A stretch of 10,319 bases of DNA from Monoraphidium neglectum (GCF_000611645.1 NW_014011486.1:1-10319), one strand, 5' to 3'; shown: positions 1 to 8,251, numbered from the stretch's first letter. Numbers and translations: made by a program. Notes: generated by a model from the letters alone, not told the origin.

Positions 1-211
1 GGGGGGGGGGGGGGCACACGGCGGCGACGGCGAGGGTGGATGAGGTCCCTTCCTGATGTGCGCGCCGCGGCGCTGTGTGAAGTGTCTGCCCCGCTACGCA
101 GGTATGGATGCAGCTCGACCCACAAGTTTGTGCTTGAAACCAGCTGGCAGGCCTGGCAGCAGCACGCGCGAGTCACACGCCGCCGCCCGCCACCCGCCTG
201 GCCACACGCAG
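1..211 (+). other. Probable last intron of the amidase gene (3' part), starting in a poly-G tract
   Basis: No recognisable protein is encoded here. The stretch opens with 14 consecutive G, which may be a natural homopolymer or an assembly/contig-edge artefact. It ends in ACACGCAG at 204-211, a good 3' splice site directly before the recognisable amidase exon. Another CGCAG occurs at about 97-101, so a small internal exon cannot be excluded, but no frame here gives sequence typical of the amidase family upstream of its C-terminal block. The intron assignment is inference. Confidence 0.45.
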
Positions 212-494
212 GTGGCCCCGGGAGTTTCGCGGCGTCGAGTTTGACAACTACATTGACTGGCTCCTGCCCGCCGCGGCGGTCTCGCTGCTGGGGGGCCCCG
301 CGATCTGCATCCCCTGCGGCCTCACGCGCGCCGGCCTGCCCGTCGGCCTGTCGCTGGCGGGGCCGCCGGGGTCGGAGCGGCGGGTGCTCGCGGCGGCGGC
401 GGCGTACGAGGCCGCGCACGGGTGGCGCCGGATGGTGCCGCGGCGGCCGGCGGCGGCGGCGGTGGCTGAGGCGGAGGCCCAGCAGCAAGTGTGA
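212..494 (+). CDS. Amidase-signature family enzyme, C-terminal exon (partial)
   Basis: This is the last exon of an amidase-signature protein, a family hydrolysing carboxamide bonds; it includes GatA, fatty-acid amide hydrolases and many plant and microbial amidases. The exon opens after the acceptor ACACGCAG, its first base completing a split codon. It reads WPREFRGVEFDNYIDWLLP, then SLLGGPAICIPCGL, then GLPVGLSLAG, and ends in an Ala/Glu/Gln-rich tail at TGA (492-494). The F-D-N-Y-x-D-W-L-L-P block followed by G-x-P-A-I-x-I-P-C-G-L and G-L-P-V-G-L is the conserved C-terminal signature of the family. The Ser-cisSer-Lys catalytic triad lies in the N-terminal part, outside the window, so activity and substrate cannot be judged. 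No transit peptide can be assessed. The gene converges on the starch synthase gene. Family confidence is high; the exact exon start is inferred. Confidence 0.82.
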
Positions 495-499
495 GCAGG

Positions 500-504
500 T
501 GTAA
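500..504 (+). promoter_or_regulatory. TGTAA motif, candidate poly(A) signal of the amidase gene
   Basis: TGTAA is the usual polyadenylation signal of many green algae. Here it begins 5 nt after the amidase stop codon, unusually close. I saw no other TGTAA on this strand up to the end of the intergenic region. Either the 3' UTR is very short or another signal is used. Confidence 0.3.
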
Positions 505-1296
505 CGCCGCTGCTCGAAGGTCAAGTTCCGCCACGGCTGCAGCGTGCTATGACTGCGGCAATATGTTCTGGCCTGTTTTCAAGCAATGCAAGCGTGTGGA
601 CGGGATGAGAAGGTAGTGGAGGCTGCAGGCCTCATCCATGGGAAGCTGTCCATGACTATACCATTCTGCTGACTTGCCTGCAACCCACCGCCGCCTGTGA
701 GCCCGTTGCTGAGGCTGCTGGCGAGAGCGGCATAGCTTTAAATCTCAAACTGTCGTACGGGCAGCGCAGGGCGGGGTGGATCACAGCAACGTGCAGCAGC
801 AAGCAGCAGTGCGGCGCGCTGCGCAAGCAGCGCTGCTGCAGCGCCCGCACCGGTCAACTCTGGGTCAAACGGGCTTCAGCACTTGCATAGGTGGGCATGA
901 GGCGTGAGATAACGCATACAGGAGCTCCTGCCTGACACCGCGGTCCCGATCGCCTTCGCGAAGCGATATCCCAACCGACCTTCGAGCGGAAACGTGCGGT
1001 CGACCCTCCCAATTCCGCGCAAAGACCATAAATAGCACAGTCCGGGCTGGATCAACTCATTGATACACATACACACACATGTCTTCGGCCCCTCAAGCCA
1101 ACTCGGGCCTGGAGCAGCAGGCGACACCAAGAATCAACAACGTCGATCTGTCTGCACCGTCAAGGGCCGAGCCGCGTCTGTGGGCGTTGGGTGCGCCTGC
1201 CGCCCCAGCCGTGGCAACACATGGCGGCCCTCAGCTTGCAATCCTAGCGGCCGCCTTCACTGGGGCCGTATGACGCCTGGGCGCCGCACCCGCTAT

Positions 1297-1377
1297 TATG
1301 TGCTTAGCACAGAACGCAGCTGCGGCGTCCTGCGTGTGGTTGTCCTATCACCCGCCGGTATGTGCTTGTGCACAGAA
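1297..1377. repeat. Pair of direct repeats TATGTGCTT(A/GT)GCACAGAA
   Basis: Positions 1297-1314 and 1359-1377 carry almost the same 18/19-nt element: TATGTGCTTAGCACAGAA and TATGTGCTTGTGCACAGAA. Each is itself partly palindromic (TGTGC facing GCACA). They start 62 bp apart. The element has no assigned role; it could be a remnant of a dispersed repeat or a site for a dimeric DNA-binding protein. Confidence 0.5.
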
Positions 1378-1483
1378 AGTTGCTGACTGGGCCAACGGCA
1401 TGGATCGTGTCAGGGCAGGCTGCTCCCCCAACGCGCGACAACGCGCGTCAGCGGGGCCGTGACCCCCCCATTTTTCCAATGCA

Positions 1484-1504
1484 GCCGGCGTTCAAAGCGC
1501 CGGC
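1484..1504. repeat. Perfect GC-rich hairpin (7-bp stem, 7-nt loop)
   Basis: GCCGGCG at 1484-1490 and its exact complement CGCCGGC at 1498-1504 flank the loop TTCAAAG. All seven stem pairs are G-C, so it should be stable as RNA in either orientation. It lies in the convergent 3' region, about 490 nt beyond the starch synthase stop. A role in 3'-end formation is only a guess. Confidence 0.5.
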
Positions 1505-1615
1505 CATATCTCCGCTGATCAACGCCGCCCCGTAGCTGCCTCCTGCCCTTGCTGGCTTCAGTGAAGAGCCTGTGCAGCCAGGCTTGAGCTTGCTGTATCA
1601 AAAATGGGTCAACAC

Positions 1616-1635
1616 CAGCACCGCAGTTGGTGCTG
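1616..1635. repeat. Perfect hairpin (7-bp stem, 6-nt loop)
   Basis: CAGCACC at 1616-1622 pairs exactly with GGTGCTG at 1629-1635 around GCAGTT. It is the second strong inverted repeat in the 3' region shared by the convergent genes, about 110 bp from the first. Confidence 0.5.
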
Positions 1636-1726
1636 TGGCTGCCTAACGATGTGGCAATAATCCTTCTGCACATACCTAGTGGTTGCGGGCTTGTTGGCGT
1701 TGCCAATCACTTTTGCCCCCACCACG

Positions 1727-1851
1727 CAACACCCCCAACCCCACACACGTCCACTCACCCCCCCACACCCACACACACACTCACCCATCTACCCACCTAC
1801 GAAAACATGCACGAGCCCATCTTGACGAACGTGCGAACGTACGTGCGCGTG

Positions 1852-1890
<39 letters not shown>

Positions 1891-1963
1891 ACTCACACAC
1901 ACACACACACACACACACTCATACATGCACACACGCGCGCACGCACGCACACGCACACGCACC
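1727..1963. repeat. C-rich / CA simple sequence with long (CA)n microsatellite
   Basis: Positions 1727-1795 are C-rich with CA and CCCA repeats. Positions 1841-1963 are almost purely alternating purine-pyrimidine: a GTGCGCGTGCGCGCG run passes into about 60 bp of CA with a few TC interruptions, then CACGCACG repeats. The block begins 30 bp beyond the starch synthase stop, so the mRNA would carry it as a GU-rich tract if its 3' UTR extends this far. Long alternating tracts of this kind are length-variable and can form Z-DNA. Confidence 0.9.
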
Positions 1964-1991
1964 GAGGCAGCTCGCAGGCGGTCATGCCTCT

Positions 1992-1996
1992 GTTAC
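1992..1996 (-). promoter_or_regulatory. TGTAA motif overlapping the starch synthase stop codon
   Basis: On the gene strand the last codons read GTG TAA, so the stop codon itself forms the green-algal poly(A) motif TGTAA. No other TGTAA on this strand was seen between here and the amidase. A signal this close to the stop would leave almost no 3' UTR, so it may be coincidental. Confidence 0.2.
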
Positions 1997-4900
1997 ACCG
2001 CTGCGGCCAGCCGCCTCTCCTTTGCGCCCAGCAAAACCTTCTCGTACTGCTCAGCCGCCCCCTCCCATGAGTGGTCCGCCGCCATGCCGCGCCGCACCAC
2101 CGCGCCCCACGCCGCCGGCGACGAGCGGTAGCAGCGCACGGCGGCGGCGACCGCGCCCGCGAGCGCGTCCAGGGTGGCTGGGGAGAAGGTCCACCCGGTG
2201 CCCTCCTCTGCGACCGTGACAGAGGGGGACAGAGAAAAGGTCCGGGGGGAGGGGATGCATGCTCTAGCGAACGGGCATCCTGCGGCAAGTATCCACAGGC
2301 CTGGCAAGCACCTGCCGGCGTATCAGACACCGCGCCAAGGCAGCCCAACATAGGAGGTGATGCCGGGCGCTCTAGGAACGGCCAGTGCGTGCGGGTGTGG
2401 GGAGGGGAGGGGCACCAGTCGCGTCGCACCCTGACGCGTCTCATCGCCGATTCTGAATCATGCCGAGACTCCGCCACCAGCATCCCCCGCTCACCTCCCC
2501 CGTCGAAAGCGCTGACGTCATCGATGGTGTCCGCCAGGCCCCCAGTGGCGTGGGCCACGGGCACGGTGCCGTAGCGCATGGCGTAGAGCTGATTGAGGCC
2601 ACATGGCTCAAACCTGGGTGACAAGGCAGGGATAAGGCAGGGCAGCGCAGGGCAATTCGAGGCATGAGGAGGCGGAAGGATGGGGCGGGCGCAAGAGCAG
2701 GGCGACAGGTAAACCAGAGGCTCAAGTAGCATGTTGCCCAAGGATGCAGGATCCAGAAACGGCAATCTGCAATTTGGGCCCCAGCGCTCAACTCGGTCGG
2801 CCATCGCGCTGGCCGCCGTGCGTCGCCTGAGCTGGGGCCATGCGGGGCACCCCCTGCCCCGCACCTGGAGGGCATGAGCAGGATGTCGCAGCCGGCCATG
2901 AGGCGGTGTGCCAGCGGCACGCTGAAGCCGACCACGGCCCTGAAGAAGAAGCCGTATGTTTTGGTGGCCTCCTGCAGGGCGGCCTCGTAGTCGGGGGCGC
3001 CGCTGCCCAGCATGACCACCTTGGGTCCGGGTTAGGGTCGGCGCAGGGGGTCGAAGCGAGGCAGGGACGAGTGAGACGTCGGTGAGCAGTAAACAACGGG
3101 GAAGCACTGTTCCACAACGGCACTGTAAGCCAGGTGGTCCGTGTGGCTCAGCGGACTGCGAGCCCAGGGCATGGTCGCAGAATCGGGGCCGCCCCGCCGC
3201 CAAGCCGCGCGTGCCGATGGTGTTTCTTGGTCCCACTGCACGACGACGGCGACAGTGTCACCGGGCGCCCCTGCGTCCAAAGCCCGCTGACCTGGCAGCC
3301 CAGCGCCGCCAGCGCGGGCAGCGACTCCAGCACCAGGTCTGGCCCCTTCTGGTGGTCCAGCCGCCCCACAAACCCCACCAAGGGCGCCCTGGGGTCCGGC
3401 TCCAGCCGCAGCTCCCGCTGCAGCGCGCGCTTGCAGGCCGCCTTGCCTGTGGCGTTGCGAGGAGAGGTGGTGCGGGCGGGTGAGCGTTGCGAGTGGGGGT
3501 GGGTCGGCTCGGTGCTTGGGGACGGAATCACCACAAGTGCATGGGCGGCGGGGGGCGGGGGAGCACGGGGTATTGCGGAGTGCAAGGGTCAGCCGGATGC
3601 TGCTGTGCTCACGGGACTAATCTCGTCGGTGCAGAGGCGGCCACGCAGCCCGTCTGCACGCATATACACCGTATGTACGTTCATGCGGCGCCATGCATCA
3701 TCCTGCCAGGCCCCCACCCGCCAGGTCCTGGGCGCTGTAGTTGGCCGGGATGAGGGGGTCAGACGAGGGGTCCCACTCCCGCGTGTCGATGCCGTTGACG
3801 ATGCCCCGCAGCAGCGCGCGGCGCTGCGGAGGGGGAGCCAGGGGCGGGAGCCGGTTTCAGACAGGCCGCACGCGTCCGTCGGTCTCGCCTCCACGCTGGT
3901 ATCCAAAGGACGGACCAAGGCAGCGGCAGTGCACCGATGCGAAGCCAGGCTTCAGTAGGGAGTCCCAATGTCAGGATGAGGTGAAGAGGTCACAAAGCAC
4001 GCGCGGGACCAACAGGCACATCCAGCGCACCGCGGCGCGGTGCGGTGGAAGGGCAGGCTCACCTGCGCCAGCAGGGTGTGTATGCCCTGGGGCTGCGGCG
4101 ATGACGTGATCTCGAGGGCGTAGTTCTGGGACACAGTGATCAGGCTGTCCGCGCACTCCACGCCGCCCTGCGTGGTCGCCGACGGCGCCGGCGGCGCACG
4201 ATTGCATGGGGCGCACGATGGAGAGAGGGGTCCTTCGACACTCGTCCCAGGTGGCAGGGGTTGCGAATGGCCGCACGGCTCGGCGGCGCCCGCGGCTGCG
4301 CGGAAAGCGGGAGGCGTGCGCATGGCCGCCCTGGTCTACCCCTTATGACCCTCGCCATCCTCCTCCTATCCCGCGCGCATCCCACCAAAGGGTGCCCGCT
4401 CCCTTGAACCTCACGCCGCCCATGCCAAACCCAGCCCCCCCAGTCCCCACCAAAACAACCCACCTTGAGCACGTTGAGGGTGGCCTCCCTGTGATTGTTG
4501 GGGTCTTCGCCCGGCCCCGGCGGCGGCCGCCACTCCAGCAGGCCGTACGTGCCGCCCGGCAGCGACAGCCCGTTGAAGGCGTGGCTGGGGAACACGCCCT
4601 TGGGGGGGGGGGCGTGGGCAGGTGCGTGGTGGGCAAGGGGTAGCGCAGGTCAAAAAGGGGTATCTCAATTCAAAGAGAGGAGGCCGGCTGTGAATGATCC
4701 TGTCAGGGTCATGCCTTCACTTTCATCAACAGTCTTGCGCATTCGCGCACGCACACACGCATGCACGCACGCACGCACGAAAAATTGCGCACCTGGTGGG
4801 CGAGATTGTGGATGGCCAGCGCGCAGGTGGCGCCGCGGTACGCGCCCCCCTCCTGGTACCGGCTCCTGAGGAACACCGGCAGCAGCGCCGCGTGCCAGTC

Positions 4901-7065
4901 GTTGGCGATGAACGTCACGTCATCGCCGAGAGACCTTTATGTGGGGGCGGGTGCCGGGGCCAACGGGGGATCAGCGGCGGCAAGTGGGGCAGAGTGGCGT
5001 CGCACGCGTGCTCACAGCGCGCGGGCACGCCGCGACGGCATTGGTCTGGTTGAGTTTTGGACATGTGTTTCATGGTCACGGCATGCGCACGAGTGCGTTG
5101 AGGGGGGAGTTGAGGTCTTGCTGTACGGCAATCAAGCAACGGCGCGGCGGGGATGAGAAACGCGCGGCAGGCAGGGGGCACACGGCAGGGTGGAAGGGAG
5201 GGGCGAGGCGCGACGAGCAGGTGAGGGGAGGTGACAGGCAGGAGCGGGTCGAGTCATGCGCGCGCACCGGCCGCCGCTCGCCGCGATTCTTAGCGGCGCC
5301 TCAAGCGCGGCCAGCGACAGTAGTGCGAAGCGAAACAGGTTGTCCTCAAACGGCCCATTGGCGTCGCCTGGTTTGAAGGGTAGAGCGCGGAAACGCGGCG
5401 CGTGTGCGGCGGCGAGGCAAAGCCGCGCTTCTTGACGACAGCTTGATTTATCACCTAACATGCATTTGGCAGCTGCTATCGGCTCGCCTATGCAGGTTCC
5501 CGACCGCACGCCGGAACGTCTGGCGGCGGCGCGGGGACGCTTCCAGCCCCTCGAGCCTGCGCCTCGCAGCAGACCCTTGCGCGGCATGCAAAATGTTTCG
5601 TGCGCTCGCCGCCGCACCGTAGGGTGTCCCGGGGCGCTGAAACACGGGGTGGTCCACAAACAACCACTCCACGCCGTCCGCTTCCAGCCGGTGCAGCTCC
5701 ACTGCCTGCCGCCCGCCGCCGAGCTCGATGTGCAAGGGGCCGCCCGGGACGACCTGCGCGGCGGCCGCAGGGGACGGCGTGAGTGCGTTGCAAGGGGCGA
5801 GCGCTGAGGCGGCGCGCGGCGCGGGTGCGTGGCCCTGGGGCGTGCGATTGTGGCTTGGAGGGCGGCGGCGCCGATGTGCGACTGGAGCGTCCCTCTCGTG
5901 CATGGCTGTCTGCCTGTCCATTCAAAAGTGACGCATGAGGACGGGCGTCCCCTTTCCCCAAAACCGATGTCAGGCGCGGCGCACTCACTTCACCTGTCAC
6001 CCCATGCAAGCTCTGATGCAGTACAGTCACCGCATGCGGGTCCGCACCTCCGCGCCGTCGTACCGCGCCACGTCGGCGCCGCCGTTGGTGTGGCGCGCGG
6101 TGACGACAGTCACCCGGTGGCCGCGCGCCGCCAGGGCCTGGGGCAGGGCGCCCATGACGTCACCCAGGCCCCCCGTCTTCGACCAGGGCGCCACCTGGTG
6201 AGCCAATTTGGGCCATTTTGGTTGGTTGTGGCGGCTGCAGGACGAGGGTGAGCTGGAAGCAGAGGTCTTATGTGCTGCCGTTACTACATGCCTTGAGGTA
6301 CACACAAGATGCACGGCCAATTGGGAGCAGGAGAGCGGCAATAAGGTTTGGCCCCGCGTCCAGGCGAGGAAGCAGGGTGGCGCAGCAGCAGGAGACCGGC
6401 GGACATAATGGCGGGGGCCCAGATGCCGGGCGCCGGCGCCGGCGCCGCGCGCACCTCGGCGGCGCAGAAGACGATGCTGAGGGGCTCCGTGCACTGGGTG
6501 ACGCGCGGTCGGGCTGCGGGGTAGCAGGGGCGGCGTGCGGGTTGTGTGTGGGGGGGAGAGCGCTCGGTTTGCAAGAACGGCCCCAGAAAGCCCCTGCAGT
6601 TTTGCAATCATTGCCTGTTATATCCTCATAATCAAGGCCCTGTGCAGCGATGCGCAACAAAGGCAGCACCTTGCTCCCTTCCGAAAAGTACATATGTGAT
6701 TTGGAGGCACGCCAGTCATGATCTGCGGGCAGGCGCTCACTCTTGCGGGTGCCCTGTGGTGCCCTGGGCGCCAGGGGCTCCAGGGGCTCCAGCACAGGCC
6801 GCCCCCAGGCAGACGGGCCCATGCCCAGGGGTGCTCGCCGCGGCGGCGGTCGCGTCGCTGCTGCGTCGGCGGACGGTGCAGGTGTGGCGTTGGCCGGCGC
6901 TGCTGCTGGCGTGGACGCTGTCCCGCGATGCGTGGGGTCTGTTTTGGGGGCCTGGGTGGGTGCAGCTGCTGCTGGGGGTGCGACTGTTGGTGGGACTGTG
7001 GCTGCTGTTGCTGCCGCTGCTGGTGTTGCTGCCGCTTTCGGGGTTACTCCCGCGCCTGCTTGGGG

Positions 7066-7102
<37 letters not shown>

Positions 7103-7614
7103 AGTTGGGGTGATGTTGCCGCTGCTGCTCGGGGCGCTGCTGCTGCTGCTGCCGCTGGGCGTGCTGCTCCCGCTGCTGCTGCTGCCGCTGCTGCTGCTGG
7201 GCGTGCTGCTGGCGCTGATGCTGGGGCTGCCGCTGGGCGTGCTGCTGCCGCTGATGCCGGGGCTGCTGCTGTGGGTGCTTTTGCCGCTGCGGGAGCTGTT
7301 GCTGCTGTTGAGGCTGAAGCTGGTGCTGGGGCTGTGGCTGGCCCTGGGGCTGGCCTGGCTGCTGGGCCTGGCGCCCGGGCCTGGGCAGCTCCTGGAGCTG
7401 GGGCTGCGGCTGGGCCTGGGGCCCCCAGTTTTGGCTGCGCCGTCGCCGGCTGGCTCACGGCACTGGCGGACGCAGCGGGGCGCCTAGGCGCCGGGCGTGT
7501 TGTGGCGCCCGCGGCGGGAGGCGCACCCCGCGGGGCTTTCTGTGACGCAGGGGGCAGGGCGGTCGACGCCGGCTGCACGGGTGAGAAGGCTTTCACACGC
7601 GCAAGTGCTGCTGC

Positions 7615-7653
<39 letters not shown>

Positions 7654-7683
7654 GGCAGGGGCAGGGGGGTTGGGCTGCTGCTG

Positions 7684-7718
<35 letters not shown>

Positions 7719-8214
7719 GCTGCTCCTGCTCCTGCTGCTGCTGCTGCTTCTCCTGCTGCTGCTGCCGCCCCGCCGTCGCCGCGCGGGCTGCTGGTGTGGA
7801 TGCCGCCGCCGCCCCCGCCGCATCGATCGTCGGAGGCCGGGGCGGCGCCTTGACCAAGACGGTGTTGTGTGCGCCTGCAGCCACCGCAGCCTGCGCCGCC
7901 GCAGACACGGCCGCCGCCGCAGGCGCGGCGGGCACCTCGACTGTCGCCGCTGACGCCCCGCCCTGATGCTGGACTGGGGGCGGCCCGCCTGAGGGCTGGG
8001 AGGGGTTGCTAGAGGTGGCACCGGCGACTGGAAAATCGTCATCGAGCACCGTCTTCACTGCCCGCTTCAGGAGTTGGTTCTCCCGCTTCAGACGCGCAAG
8101 GGTATCAGCGAGCCGGGCTCGCCGCTGCTGCGCATCATCCGATGCTCCAGCGGCGCCAGCGCGCACGCGCGAGCGCGGGGGCTGGGTGTGGAGTTTCAGG
8201 CCTGATAGCCTCAT
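1993..8214 (-). CDS. Soluble starch synthase, SSI type (GT5), complete 13-exon gene
   Basis: It transfers glucose from ADP-glucose to growing alpha-1,4-glucan chains in plastid starch synthesis. Exons (high to low): 8214-6741, 6513-6455, 6194-6048, 5753-5618, 5367-5268, 4934-4793, 4598-4464, 4167-4063, 3823-3718, 3446-3292, 3019-2865, 2613-2495, 2207-1993. They total 3,048 nt, or 1,015 residues plus TAA, with all phases consistent. The start is the first ATG of the long open frame. Residues 1-491 are a repeat-rich extension; the GT5 domain runs from about 500 to 1005. Visible motifs: [13 protein letters not shown] (512-524; substrate-binding Lys517), [13 protein letters not shown] (SSI-like), NDWH (650-653), IHNLAHQG (680-687), [17 protein letters not shown] (773-779), [11 protein letters not shown] (826-836; Arg830, Lys835), [18 protein letters not shown] (Glu907, expected catalytic acid) and HATGGL (926-931). 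HNLAHQGV, the LAGKAACK junction, [11 protein letters not shown] and [10 protein letters not shown] favour SSI over SSII or granule-bound synthase. All expected active-site residues are present. Splice boundaries were read by eye; those using AAG acceptors (introns 5, 6, 10) are the least certain. Confidence 0.95.
6429..6446. repeat. (GGCGCC)3 perfect palindrome next to the intron 2 donor
   Basis: Three tandem GGCGCC units form an 18-bp perfect palindrome inside intron 2 of the starch synthase, only 8 nt downstream (on the gene strand) of the donor GTGCGCGC at 6454. In the pre-mRNA it could fold back on itself or pair with the GC-rich donor region. Confidence 0.6.
7068..7100. repeat. (CTG)11 triplet repeat, polyalanine tract in the starch synthase
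   Basis: Eleven uninterrupted CTG units on the + strand are read on the - strand as GCA codons, giving most of a 12-residue Ala tract. Pure GCA is an unlikely codon choice in a GC-rich gene, so the tract probably grew by repeat slippage. Confidence 0.9.
7617..7652. repeat. (CTG)12 triplet repeat, polyalanine tract in the starch synthase
   Basis: Twelve uninterrupted CTG units on the + strand are read in the GCA frame on the gene strand, forming the core of a tract of about 15 Ala. It lies just C-terminal of the Gln/Glu block. Confidence 0.9.
7675..7763. repeat. CTG/CTC compound repeat encoding the Gln/Glu block
   Basis: The + strand carries CTGCTGCTC and CTCCTG hexanucleotide repeats. On the gene strand they are CAG and GAG codons, giving a block of Gln with interspersed Glu (QEQEQEQ pattern). 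Here the repeat is read in the CAG frame, whereas the neighbouring (CTG)12 is read in the GCA frame. Confidence 0.85.
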
Positions 8215-8251
8215 TGAAATTGAGGTTTCAATTGCTCTGCCGCATGGCAGA
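8213..8251 (-). promoter_or_regulatory. Two adjacent hairpins at the starch synthase start codon
   Basis: On the gene strand, TCTGCC-ATGC-GGCAGA (8251-8236; 6-bp stem, 4-nt loop) is followed after 3 nt by ATTGAAA-CCTCAA-TTTCAAT (8232-8213; 7-bp stem, 6-nt loop). Both stems are perfect. The loop of the first holds the uORF ATG, and the 3' arm of the second includes the A and T of the main start codon. This arrangement could affect initiation; there is no direct evidence that it does. Confidence 0.5.

Larger units (their letters stand above)
495..1992. other. Convergent intergenic / 3'-UTR region without a credible gene
   Basis: About 1.5 kb separates the amidase stop (+) and the starch synthase stop (-), so both 3' UTRs must lie here. 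ORFs of up to about 180 codons exist, but they are either repeat translations (His/Thr from CA repeats) or lack any family resemblance or exon-like composition. I found no tRNA-like A/B boxes. The stretch holds two perfect hairpins (1484-1504, 1616-1635), a near-palindromic motif repeated at 1297 and 1359, an imperfect palindrome around 949-967 with core CTTCGCGAAG, C-rich simple sequence at 1727-1795 and a CA microsatellite at 1841-1963. Confidence 0.7.
6741..8214 (-). other. First exon of the starch synthase: low-complexity N-terminal extension with coiled coil
   Basis: This exon encodes residues 1-491. Residues 1-24 ([20 protein letters not shown]...) are rich in Arg, Ser and Ala with no acidic residue, consistent with a plastid transit peptide with possible cleavage after VRA. 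Residues 31-57 ([19 protein letters not shown] and onward) form a short amphipathic, leucine-zipper-like helix. The rest is low complexity: Ala/Pro, a Gln/Glu block with QE repeats (plus-strand 7675-7763), long Ala runs and PAP/APA repeats. Plant SSI proteins lack so long an extension. Coiled coils are known in SSIII and SSIV, where they mediate protein contacts, so this could be an assembly or granule-targeting region; that is inference. The exon ends in AAG A | GTGAGC. Confidence 0.8.

Noticed and set aside
40..504. 154-codon + strand ORF starting at 40
   Set aside because: It overlaps the amidase exon in the wrong frame and is Arg/Ala-rich shadow sequence; the correct frame carries the amidase signature.
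949..967. Imperfect palindrome ATCGC-CTTCGCGAAG-CGAT as a possible terminator or binding site
   Set aside because: Only the 10-bp core is perfect, and one such palindrome is not unusual in GC-rich DNA; no supporting context.
876..1130. 84-codon - strand ORF in the intergenic region
   Set aside because: No ATG-to-stop model with recognisable motifs, no flanking exons and no family similarity that I can name.
1627..2219. + strand ORFs rich in His and Thr (147 and 178 codons)
   Set aside because: They are translations of the CA microsatellite that run into the antisense of the last starch synthase exon; no family resemblance.
1893..3236. 447-codon - strand ORF
   Set aside because: It reads through introns of the starch synthase and contains only one true exon segment ([12 protein letters not shown] region) in its frame; the spliced model explains the region better.
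6546..7966. Long + strand ORFs (313 and 407 codons), one very Leu-rich and membrane-like, one Ala/Gly-rich
   Set aside because: They are antisense readings of the CTG/GC repeats in exon 1 of the starch synthase, and their composition is fully explained by the repeats. The - strand frame is supported by exact splicing to conserved exons.
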